Below are positions 18,211 to 26,366 of a stretch of DNA of 64,000 bases, piece by piece. Source of the stretch: Hyphomicrobium_B sp001006785 (GTDB taxonomy: Bacteria > Pseudomonadota > Alphaproteobacteria > Rhizobiales > Hyphomicrobiaceae); NCBI RefSeq assembly GCF_001006785.1, contig NZ_CDHO01000002.1, forward strand, positions 496,001 to 560,000, read 5' to 3'. Every line of letters begins with the position of its first letter. The stretch's first letter is position 1. The notes beneath the pieces were generated by a model, which was not told where the DNA came from, made no database searches, and worked only from the letters and a program-made list of their open reading frames with translations. The position numbers and the translations under genes were made by a program.

Positions 18211-21200
18211 ATGCCCAAACGCACCGATATCAAATCCATCCTCATCATCGGCGCCGGCCCGATCGTCATCGGCCAGGCGTGCGAGTTCGATTATTCCGGC
18301 ACGCAGGCCTGCAAGGCGCTGCGCGAGGAGGGGTACCGGATCATTCTGGTCAACTCCAATCCGGCGACGATCATGACGGACCCGGATCTGGCGGATGCAA
18401 CTTACATCGAGCCGATCACGCCCGAAGTCGTCGCGAAAATCATCGCCAAGGAAAAGCCCGACGCGATTCTGCCGACGATGGGCGGACAGACGGCGCTCAA
18501 CACCGCGCTGGCGCTTCATCAGCAGGGCATTCTGCAGCGCCACGGCGTCGAACTGATCGGCGCCAACGCGGCAGCGATCGACAAGGCCGAAGACCGCCAG
18601 CTGTTCCGTGAGGCGATGAAGACGATCGGGCTCGAGACGCCGCGCTCCAAACTCGCCCACACGCGTGAAGAAGCGGCCGATGCCCTTGAGCACGTTGGCC
18701 TGCCCGCGATCATCCGGCCCTCGTTCACGCTCGGCGGAACCGGCGGCGGCATCGCCTACAACCGCGAGGAATTCTTCGAAATCGCCGAGCGCGGGCTCGA
18801 CGCCTCGCCGACGACGCAGATCCTGGTCGAGGAAAGCGTCCTCGGCTGGAAGGAATTCGAGATGGAGGTCGTCCGCGACAAGGCGGACAACTGCATCATC
18901 ATCTGCTCGATCGAGAACGTCGATCCGATGGGCGTGCACACCGGCGACTCGATCACGGTCGCGCCGGCGCTGACGCTGACCGACAAAGAATACCAGATCA
19001 TGCGCGATGCCTCGATCGCGGTGCTGCGCGAGATCGGCGTCGAAACCGGCGGCTCGAACGTCCAGTTCGCGGTCAATCCCGCAGACGGCCGCCTCGTCGT
19101 CATCGAGATGAACCCGCGCGTCTCGCGTTCGTCCGCGCTCGCCTCGAAAGCCACCGGCTTCCCGATCGCCAAGGTCGCGGCCAAGCTCGCCGTCGGCTAC
19201 ACGCTCGACGAAATCCAGAACGACATCACGGGCGGTGCGACGCCGGCATCTTTCGAGCCGACGATCGACTACGTCGTGACCAAGATCCCGCGCTTCGCGT
19301 TCGAGAAATTCCCCGGCTCCGACACGTCGCTGACGACGTCGATGAAGTCGGTCGGCGAAGCGATGGCCATCGGGCGCACGTTCCGCGAAAGCATGCAGAA
19401 AGCATTGCGATCGATGGAAACGGGCCTCACCGGCTTCGACGATATCCATCTCGACGGCATCGGGCAGGGCGACGACAAGAACGTCGTGCGCGCCGCCGTC
19501 TCGCGGCCGACCTTCGACCGCATCTTGAAAGTCGCGCAGGCGTTCCGCCTCGGCTTCTCGCAGGAAGAGGTCCACCAGTACAGCAAGATCGATCCCTGGT
19601 TCCTCGCCGAGATCAAAGGCGTCATCGATACGGAAGCGCGCGTCATCGCGCACGGCCTGCCGAAGACGGCGACGCAGCTTCGCGCGCTCAAGGCGCAGGG
19701 CTTCTCGGACGCGCGTCTGGCGCACCTCGCGAAGGTGAGCGAAGCCGACGTTCGGCGCGCGCGCCACGATCTCGGCGTGACGCCGGTCTTCAAGCGCATC
19801 GACACGTGCGCGGCGGAATTCGCGTCGCCGACCGCCTACATGTATTCGACCTACGAAACTGGCCTCAGCGGCGATCCCGTCTGCGAAGCCGATCCTTCTG
19901 ACAAAGAAAAGATCGTCATTCTCGGCGGCGGACCGAACCGCATTGGCCAGGGCATCGAGTTCGATTACTGCTGCTGCCACGCCTGCTTTGCGCTGACGGC
20001 GGCCGGCTTTGAGACGATCATGGTCAACTGCAACCCGGAAACCGTCTCGACCGACTACGACACCTCCGACCGCCTGTTCTTTGAGCCGTTGACCGCCGAA
20101 GACGTGCTCGAAATCATCCGCGTCGAAAGCAGCAAGGGCAAGCTCAAGGGCGTCATCGTCCAGTTCGGCGGCCAGACCCCGCTGAAGCTCGCGAGCGCAC
20201 TGGAAGAAGCCGGTGTTCCGATCCTCGGCACATCGCCGGATGCGATCGATCTCGCCGAAGACCGCGATCGCTTCAAGGCGCTCATCGAAAAGCTCAATCT
20301 CAAGCAGCCGAAAAGCGGCATCGCCAAAACGCCGGGCGAGGCGCGCGCCGTCGCCGAAACGATCGGCTATCCGGTCGTCATTCGTCCGTCGTATGTCCTC
20401 GGCGGCCGCGCGATGGAAATCGTCCACGACGGCAGCGAGGTCGATCGCTACGTCACGCGCCTATCCGCGACGCTCGACCGTCCGTCCGAACTCGTCGTGT
20501 CCGAGAGGCGCCCGCTTCTGATCGACAGCTATCTGACCGACGCGGTCGAAGTCGACGTCGATTGCCTTTCTGACGGCAAGGATACCTTCGTCGCCGGCAT
20601 CATGGAGCACATCGAGGAAGCCGGCATTCACTCGGGCGACAGCGCCTGCTCATTGCCGCCGCACTCGCTCTCGGCCGACATCATCACCGAACTCGAACGG
20701 CAAGCGCGTGAGCTTGCCCTCGCGCTCGGCGTCGTCGGCCTGATGAACATTCAGTTCGCGATCAAGGACGGCGAGGTCTTCATTCTCGAAGTCAATCCGC
20801 GCGCCTCGCGAACGGTGCCGTTCGTCGCCAAGGTCATCGGGCTGCCGATCGCCTCGATTGCGTCGCAGATCATGGCGGGCAAGCCGCTCGCGAGCTTCAA
20901 GCTGACGAAGCCGGTCTACAAGCACATCGCCGTCAAGGAAGCCGTATTCCCGTTCGCACGCTTCCTCGGCGTCGATCCGATCCTCGGACCGGAAATGCGC
21001 TCGACCGGCGAGGTCATGGGCATCGACCACGATTTCGCGATGGCCTTCGGCAAGAGCCAGCTCGGCGCCGGACAGACGCTGCCCTCGGGCGGCACGGTGT
21101 TCGTGTCCGTCAAGGAAAGCGACAAGGCGCGGATCGTCGGCCCGGTGAAGGAACTCGAAGCGATGGGCTTCAAGGTCGTCGCCACCCGCGGCACGAAACG

Positions 21201-21486
21201 GTTCCTGGAAGCGAACGGAATTCAGTGCGAAAGCATCAACAAGGTTCTGGAAGGCCGCCCGCATATCGTCGACGCGATCAAAAACGGCGATATCCACCTT
21301 GTTTTTAATACAACCGAAGGTTCCAAGGCGCTGAGCGACAGCAAGGACATCCGGCGCACGGCCTTGCTTCACCACATCCCCTATTATACAACATTGTCAG
21401 GGGCAGTGGCTGTCACACGAGCCATCAGGGCGTTGAATTCCGATACGCTTCAAGTGGCGCCGCTGCAGGCTTTTGCGCATCATTGA
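18211..21486 (+). CDS. carB: Carbamoyl-phosphate synthase large subunit
   Basis: A 1091-residue synthetase that uses bicarbonate, ammonia from CarA and two ATP. The ATG at 18211 gives MPKRTDIKSILIIGAGPIVIGQ; a TTG nine bases upstream is unnecessary. The two ATP-grasp halves are both present, with IIRPSFTLGGTGGGIA in the first and VIRPSYVLGGRAMEIV in the second. The oligomerisation domain lies between them. The C-terminal MGS-like allosteric domain (about residues 950-1091) ends with HHIPYYTTLSGAVAVTRAI. Length is normal for the family. Confidence 0.97.
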   Translation: MPKRTDIKSILIIGAGPIVIGQACEFDYSGTQACKALREEGYRIILVNSNPATIMTDPDLADATYIEPITPEVVAKIIAKEKPDAILPTMGGQTALNTALALHQQGILQRHGVELIGANAAAIDKAEDRQLFREAMKTIGLETPRSKLAHTREEAADALEHVGLPAIIRPSFTLGGTGGGIAYNREEFFEIAERGLDASPTTQILVEESVLGWKEFEMEVVRDKADNCIIICSIENVDPMGVHTGDSITVAPALTLTDKEYQIMRDASIAVLREIGVETGGSNVQFAVNPADGRLVVIEMNPRVSRSSALASKATGFPIAKVAAKLAVGYTLDEIQNDITGGATPASFEPTIDYVVTKIPRFAFEKFPGSDTSLTTSMKSVGEAMAIGRTFRESMQKALRSMETGLTGFDDIHLDGIGQGDDKNVVRAAVSRPTFDRILKVAQAFRLGFSQEEVHQYSKIDPWFLAEIKGVIDTEARVIAHGLPKTATQLRALKAQGFSDARLAHLAKVSEADVRRARHDLGVTPVFKRIDTCAAEFASPTAYMYSTYETGLSGDPVCEADPSDKEKIVILGGGPNRIGQGIEFDYCCCHACFALTAAGFETIMVNCNPETVSTDYDTSDRLFFEPLTAEDVLEIIRVESSKGKLKGVIVQFGGQTPLKLASALEEAGVPILGTSPDAIDLAEDRDRFKALIEKLNLKQPKSGIAKTPGEARAVAETIGYPVVIRPSYVLGGRAMEIVHDGSEVDRYVTRLSATLDRPSELVVSERRPLLIDSYLTDAVEVDVDCLSDGKDTFVAGIMEHIEEAGIHSGDSACSLPPHSLSADIITELERQARELALALGVVGLMNIQFAIKDGEVFILEVNPRASRTVPFVAKVIGLPIASIASQIMAGKPLASFKLTKPVYKHIAVKEAVFPFARFLGVDPILGPEMRSTGEVMGIDHDFAMAFGKSQLGAGQTLPSGGTVFVSVKESDKARIVGPVKELEAMGFKVVATRGTKRFLEANGIQCESINKVLEGRPHIVDAIKNGDIHLVFNTTEGSKALSDSKDIRRTALLHHIPYYTTLSGAVAVTRAIRALNSDTLQVAPLQAFAHH

Positions 21487-21627
21487 GCCGTTCGCAATGC
21501 AGGTGATCTGAACGCTTTTGAATAGCGCGTGCCAGCACAGCCACTTTTCTATTCATTAAAGCGCGAGTTTAACTGGGTCGGAGCCGGCGCTCCGCGAGTA
21601 GAGACCGTTCGAGACGTGGAGAAGATG

Positions 21628-22101
21628 ATGGAACGGGTGCCGATGACCATCGAGGGATACAAGAACCTCGAAACGGAGCTGCAGCGGCTGAAAGCTGTCG
21701 AGCGCCCGCGTATCATCGCTGCGATCTCGGAAGCGCGCGCCCACGGCGACCTTTCGGAAAACGCGGAATACCATGCTGCCAAGGAACAGCAGGGCCTGAA
21801 CGAAGCCCGCGTCGCTGAGCTTGAGGACAAGATCAATCGCGCCGAGGTCATCGACACGTCGAAGCTCTCTGGTGACACGGTCAAGTTCGGCGCGACGGTC
21901 ACGCTTCAGGACGAAGATTCCGAAGACAAGGTGACGTACACCATCGTCGGCGACACCGAAGCCGACCTGAAGAACGGCAAGATCTCGATCTCGTCGCCGA
22001 TCGCGCGCGCGTTGATCGGCAAGACGAAAGGCGAGAGCGTCGACGTCACGACGCCGAAGGGCACGCGGACCCTCGAAGTTCTGAAAGTCGCCTGGAAGTA
22101 A
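21628..22101 (+). CDS. greA: Transcription elongation factor GreA
   Basis: A 157-residue GreA, which rescues backtracked RNA polymerase by stimulating transcript cleavage. The coiled-coil tip has the canonical acidic motif ARAHGDLSENAEYHAAKEQQ, and the C-terminal domain has IVGDTEADLKNGKISISSPIARALIGK. The open frame extends upstream, but GGAG six bases before the ATG at 21628 and the usual family length (about 158) fix the start at MERVPMT. This contrasts with the tip-altered Gre-like protein at 8202. Confidence 0.95.
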   Translation: MERVPMTIEGYKNLETELQRLKAVERPRIIAAISEARAHGDLSENAEYHAAKEQQGLNEARVAELEDKINRAEVIDTSKLSGDTVKFGATVTLQDEDSEDKVTYTIVGDTEADLKNGKISISSPIARALIGKTKGESVDVTTPKGTRTLEVLKVAWK

Positions 22102-22132
22102 CTCGGGCGCCGCGCTCTAGCCCGCATCGGCG

Positions 22133-22690
22133 TTAATCGCTATCGCCGTCGAAGTAGGCGCGTGCCGCGTCGCATTCGCGCTGTGAAGGCAGGAGATCGA
22201 ACACTCTGTCGTCGCCTTCGGTGCCGCTGAGTTCGACTGTATCCGCCGTGCCTTCGAGCGCTAGCCCGGTTTCGCCCGTTTTTAGTCTCAGGCCGCCGTC
22301 GCCGATCGGGCTTAGGCGGAAGATGCCGCCGTCTGCCTCGAGAAAGCAGTCGAAACCCTGATCGCTCGCCTTGCAGCTTGCAGCCTGTCCGTACCACTCA
22401 TCTTTGATGGAAAGCATGAGCGCGAAGCCGAGCTGGAAGCGATCGGCAGAATTCGGCGAGCCGTCCGAATTCGTTTTGGCGAGGTCGACCTCGATGCTGC
22501 GCACGCGCTGCGCCGGGTGCGTTTTGAGATGCGCTTCGCCGTAGGTTGCCGCGAAACACGGCCGCCCGGCGAGCACGTTCGAGAAATAACGATCGTAGAG
22601 ATCGCTCGACGTCGCCGACGCGTTGCTCGCCACACCGAGTGACAGCAAACCGGCGAGAAGCATGAAGCGCATGAGTGTCGGATTGCTCAT
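22133..22690 (-). CDS. Secreted protein of unknown function
   Basis: A 185-residue protein with a signal peptide (LMRFMLLAGLLSLGVASNASA). The mature part has four Cys and a pattern of short beta strands, including LAGRPCFAATYGEAHLKTHPAQRVRSIEVDL, a segment ASCKASDQGFDCFLEADGGIFRLSP, and a C-terminal QRECDAARAYF. Two disulfides are plausible. I do not recognise the family. The start at 22690 has CAGGG upstream; another ATG at 22702 is possible. It follows the Lrp-type gene on the same strand by 35 bases. Confidence 0.65.
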   Translation of the reverse strand: MSNPTLMRFMLLAGLLSLGVASNASATSSDLYDRYFSNVLAGRPCFAATYGEAHLKTHPAQRVRSIEVDLAKTNSDGSPNSADRFQLGFALMLSIKDEWYGQAASCKASDQGFDCFLEADGGIFRLSPIGDGGLRLKTGETGLALEGTADTVELSGTEGDDRVFDLLPSQRECDAARAYFDGDSD

Positions 22691-22725
22691 AAGGCCCTGC
22701 ATGCGTCCTCGACTTCGTTCGTGCG

Positions 22726-23214
22726 TCAGGTCTCTTCCGGTCCAGTCACAGCAATCGGAACGCCAGGCTCGCGCTTGGTTCGTCGAATGGTCAGGAACGT
22801 CTTGACGCTCGCGACGTTCGGCGCCGACGTCAGCGCATCGAGCACGAAGTTCTGAAATTCGGGCAGATCGCGCGCGATGCATTTCAGCATAAAATCGCTT
22901 TCGCCGGAAAGCATGTAGGCCTCCCGGACGAGGGGCCAGCCGAGAACGCGATTTTCGAAAGCGCGGAGATCGGACTCGGCCTGATTGTGCAGGCGGACCA
23001 TGGCAAACGCTGTCAAAGCATATCCGAGCGCGACCTCGTCGATCAGCGCCGTGTATCCTGAAATCAGCCCGGCTTCCTCGAGCGCACGAACCCGGCGCAG
23101 GCACGGCGGCGCGGAAAGCCCAATCCGGTTGGCGAGCGCGATGTTCGTCATTCGGCCGTCGGCCTGCAGCTCTTTGAGGATTCGCCAGTCGGTCGCGTCG
23201 AGTTCTATCGCCAT
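22726..23214 (-). CDS. Lrp/AsnC family transcriptional regulator
   Basis: A 162-residue regulator with the Lrp N-terminal helix-turn-helix (ELDATDWRILKELQADGRMTNIALANRIGLSAPPCLRRVRALEEAGLISGYTA) and a C-terminal RAM ligand-binding domain (FMLKCIARDLPEFQNFVLDAL). Members form octamers or dimers and respond to amino acids. The ATG at 23214 is preferred over the TTG two codons upstream. It is divergent from the ELM1-like gene (131 bases apart), so the shared promoter region is a likely operator site. The target is unknown. Confidence 0.9.
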   Translation of the reverse strand: MAIELDATDWRILKELQADGRMTNIALANRIGLSAPPCLRRVRALEEAGLISGYTALIDEVALGYALTAFAMVRLHNQAESDLRAFENRVLGWPLVREAYMLSGESDFMLKCIARDLPEFQNFVLDALTSAPNVASVKTFLTIRRTKREPGVPIAVTGPEET

Positions 23215-23345
23215 TAACAATCGTTCCAGGCAGCGCGAGTGTAATATCAGGAACGCTGCTCCGCCGCACCACGTTTCGTTTGTTTCGTTAGCGCGCCTGC
23301 TTCGGGGCTCGACACCCGACGCCGAAGAGATGAAAACATCGCCGC

Positions 23346-24377
23346 ATGACCGCTTCCTCGCTCGACGCTCACCCCCTCGCAGGCCAGACGGCCTGGATCA
23401 TTTCCGACGGCAAGGCTGGGCACGAGGCTCAGTGTTTTGGCGTCGTCGAGGCGCTGGGTCTGAAGGCCGAGGTGAAGCGCGTCGCGCCGAGCGGCGTCTT
23501 CAAGTGGATGGCGCCCTGGGGCCCTGTCGCGCCCCGTGAACGCTTCGGGCAGCCGGGCGCGCAGTTTGCTCCGCCCTGGCCTGTCATCGCGTTTGCGACG
23601 GGCCGCACGACGATCCCTTATCTGCGCGCGCTTCGCCGGCTGGCAGGCTTTAAGACGTACACGGTCATTCTCATGGACCCGCGAACAGGACCGGCGAGCG
23701 CCGACCTGATCTGGGTTCCAGAGCATGACCGTTTGCGCGGATTGAATGTCATCACGACGCTCACCGCCCCGCATCGTTATTCGCCGCAACGGCTCGAAGC
23801 CCTGCGCGCGCACATGCCGGCGGCAATCGCCGCGCTGCCGCAGCCACGCGTCGCCTGCCTGATCGGCGGACCGAACGGCGATTACACCTACAGCGACGAC
23901 GACCAGTCGCGGCTCGTCGCATGTCTCAAGGATTTCGCGTACCGCGGCTTCGGTCTGATGATCACGACATCGCGGCGGACACCGGAGAAACTCGCGGCGG
24001 GTATCAAGGACGCCGTGCGCGATACGAATGCGCTGTTCTGGGCCGGCGGCGAAAACAATCCCTATCCGGATTTTCTCGCCCACGCCGATATGTTTCTCAT
24101 CACCGCCGACAGCGTCAGCATGACGTGCGAGGCTGCCGCGACCGGGCGACCGATTTATGTTTTTTCGCCCTCCGGCGGTGGCGCGAAGTTCGATCGCTTC
24201 CATAAAGCGCTCGCCGAACACGGCGTCACGCGGCCGCCTCCGAGCCCCGGAAGCGAAATCGCAACCTGGAGCTATAAGCCGCTTCACTCCGCCGATGTGA
24301 TCGCATCCGAGATTGAGCACCGCTGGAAGAAACGCGCCAAAATGCTCCCCGGACTCGTTTCCGCGCCGCCGCGCTAA
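23346..24377 (+). CDS. ELM1/GtrOC1-like putative glycosyltransferase
   Basis: A 343-residue protein of the mitochondrial-fission ELM1-like family common in Alphaproteobacteria. Hallmarks are the N-terminal AWIISDGKAGHEAQCFGVVEALG, then PDLVIATGR-like VIAFATGRTTIPYLRAL, TVILMDPRTGPASADLIWVPEHD and a late MTCEAAATGRPIYVFSP that resembles a glycosyltransferase B nucleotide-sugar site. Bacterial members are suspected to act in envelope glycan synthesis. The gene is monocistronic here and divergent from the Lrp-type regulator. Confidence 0.82.
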   Translation: MTASSLDAHPLAGQTAWIISDGKAGHEAQCFGVVEALGLKAEVKRVAPSGVFKWMAPWGPVAPRERFGQPGAQFAPPWPVIAFATGRTTIPYLRALRRLAGFKTYTVILMDPRTGPASADLIWVPEHDRLRGLNVITTLTAPHRYSPQRLEALRAHMPAAIAALPQPRVACLIGGPNGDYTYSDDDQSRLVACLKDFAYRGFGLMITTSRRTPEKLAAGIKDAVRDTNALFWAGGENNPYPDFLAHADMFLITADSVSMTCEAAATGRPIYVFSPSGGGAKFDRFHKALAEHGVTRPPPSPGSEIATWSYKPLHSADVIASEIEHRWKKRAKMLPGLVSAPPR

Positions 24378-24504
24378 ACCCGCCGGCATGCGGCCCTCTG
24401 AGCAGGTTGAAACGCGAGCCCAATGATAAATATTTGAGCAATGCGCAGCGATCGGCTAGAACGCGCGCCTAATCCCTTAAACGTCTTACGCAGAGGCGCC
24501 GACG

Positions 24505-26163
24505 ATGGCCGCACACCAGTACGTCTACCATATGCACAAGCTCTCCAAGGCCTATCCCGGCGGAAAGCAGGTGCTGAAGGACATTTCGCTGTCGTTCCTG
24601 CCCGGTGCGAAGATCGGCGTCGTCGGTTTGAACGGCGCGGGCAAATCGACCCTGCTTAAAATCATGGCTGGCCGCATCGACGACTATATCGGCGAAGCCT
24701 GGGCGGCCGACGGCATCAAGGTCGGATATCTTCCGCAGGAGCCCGAGCTCGATCCGGAGAAGGACGTTCTCGGCAACGCGATGGAAGGCGTCGCGGAAAA
24801 GAAAGCAATTCTAGATCGCTACAACGAGATCGCCGCCAACTATTCCGACGAAACCGCCGATGAAATGACGGCGCTGCAGGACCAGATCGACGCGCAGAAC
24901 CTTTGGGATCTCGATGCGCAAGTCGAGCAGGCGCTCGACGCGTTGCGTTCGCCGCCGGGAGACGCGGACGTGACGAAGCTCTCGGGCGGCGAGAAGCGCC
25001 GCGTGGCGCTGACACGTTTGCTGCTCTCCAAGCCCGACATTCTGCTGCTCGACGAGCCGACCAACCATCTCGATGCCGAAAGCGTCGCCTGGCTCGAACG
25101 CTATCTGAAGGAATACGCGGGCTGCGTGATCCTCGTGACGCACGATCGCTACTTCCTCGACAACATCACGGAGTGGACGCTGGAACTCGATCGCGGCCAG
25201 GGTGTGCCGTGGAAGGGCAACTACTCGGGCTGGCTCGAACAGAAGGCCAAGCGCGAAGCCGTCGAGAAGGCGCAGGAGGAGGGCAAGCAGAAGACGCTCT
25301 CGCGCGAACTCGAATGGATCCGCTCCTCGCCGAAAGCCCGTCAGGCCAAGTCGAAGGCGCGTATCACCGCCTATGAAAAACTCGCCGACGAAGCCGGACG
25401 CGAAGAGAACGGCCGCGCCAGCATCCAGATCGCGACCGGTCCGCGTCTCGGCGGCGTCGTGATCGAAGCCGACGGACTGAGCAAAGGTTTCGGCGACCGC
25501 CTGCTGATCGACAATCTCTCGTTTAAGCTGCCGCCCGGCGGCATCGTCGGCGTCATCGGCCCGAATGGCGCCGGCAAGACGACGCTGTTCAAGATGCTCA
25601 CCGGCGCCGAGCAACCCGACAGCGGATCTATCCGTCTCGGCGACACCGTGAAGATCGCCTACGTCGACCAGTCGCGCGCGCATCTCGATGACAAGAAAAC
25701 CGTCTGGGAGGAAATCTCCGGCGGCCTCGATCAGATGCTGCTCGGCGGCAAGAAGGAAGTGCCGTCACGCGCCTATTGCGGCTGGTTCAACTTCAAGGGT
25801 GCCGACCAGCAGAAGAAGGTCGGATTGCTGTCGGGCGGCGAGCGCAACCGCGTGCACCTCGCAAAACTCCTGAAGGAGGGCGGCAACCTGTTGCTGCTCG
25901 ACGAACCGACCAACGACCTCGACACCGAAACGCTCGGCGCGCTCGAAGCGGCGCTCGAAGATTTCCCCGGCTGCGCCGTCGTCATCTCGCACGATCGCTT
26001 CTTCCTCGATCGTTTGGCAACGCACATTCTGGCCTTCGAAGGCGACAGCCACGTCGAATGGTTCGAAGGCAACTTCGCCGACTACGAGGAAGACAAGAAG
26101 CGCCGCCTGGGCGACGAGGCCGTCGAGCCTCATCGCATCAAGTTCAAGCGTTTCGAGCGGTAA
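24505..26163 (+). CDS. ettA: Energy-dependent translational throttle, ABC-F ATPase
   Basis: A 552-residue soluble ABC-F protein with two nucleotide-binding domains. Domain 1 has Walker A GLNGAGKST, signature LSGGEKRRVALTRLLL and Walker B ILLLDEPTNHLD. Domain 2 has GPNGAGKTT, LSGGERNRVHLAKLL and LLLLDEPTNDLD. The linker is charged, as in the P-site tRNA-interacting motif. EttA binds the ribosomal E site and gates elongation according to ATP/ADP. Its C-terminus, HRIKFKRFER, is immediately followed by a 92-bp tandem duplication that includes the stop codon. Confidence 0.95.
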   Translation: MAAHQYVYHMHKLSKAYPGGKQVLKDISLSFLPGAKIGVVGLNGAGKSTLLKIMAGRIDDYIGEAWAADGIKVGYLPQEPELDPEKDVLGNAMEGVAEKKAILDRYNEIAANYSDETADEMTALQDQIDAQNLWDLDAQVEQALDALRSPPGDADVTKLSGGEKRRVALTRLLLSKPDILLLDEPTNHLDAESVAWLERYLKEYAGCVILVTHDRYFLDNITEWTLELDRGQGVPWKGNYSGWLEQKAKREAVEKAQEEGKQKTLSRELEWIRSSPKARQAKSKARITAYEKLADEAGREENGRASIQIATGPRLGGVVIEADGLSKGFGDRLLIDNLSFKLPPGGIVGVIGPNGAGKTTLFKMLTGAEQPDSGSIRLGDTVKIAYVDQSRAHLDDKKTVWEEISGGLDQMLLGGKKEVPSRAYCGWFNFKGADQQKKVGLLSGGERNRVHLAKLLKEGGNLLLLDEPTNDLDTETLGALEAALEDFPGCAVVISHDRFFLDRLATHILAFEGDSHVEWFEGNFADYEEDKKRRLGDEAVEPHRIKFKRFER

Positions 26164-26345
26164 CTGCGCGCCGGCGGCCGGCTCCGCGTAGCGGAGTCGC
26201 CGGCGCAAAGGGAAGAGCGCCTCATCGCATCAAGTTCAAGCGTTTCGAGCGGTAACTGCGCGCCGGCGGCCGGCTCCGCGTAGCGGAGTCGCCGGCGCAA
26301 AGGGACGAGCGCCTCATCGCATCAAGTTCAAACGCTTTGAGCGCT
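26127..26345. repeat. 92-bp tandem duplication covering the ettA 3' end and a palindrome
   Basis: Units begin at 26127, 26219 and 26311, each offset by exactly 92 bases. The first two are nearly identical and the third is a diverged partial copy. Every unit contains the codons for the last residues of EttA plus a stop. The first two also contain a hairpin (arms 26168-26176 with 26198-26206, and 26260-26268 with 26290-26298). Because 92 is not a multiple of three, the extra copies lie in other frames and are not translated. Confidence 0.92.
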
Positions 26346-26366
26346 GATCCGTAAACCGGCTGCCGG

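Noticed and set aside
18154..20427. 757-codon minus-strand frame opposite carB
   Set aside because: It consists of Arg, Asp and Ala-rich shadow sequence opposite a conserved gene, with no ribosome-binding site or recognisable domain.
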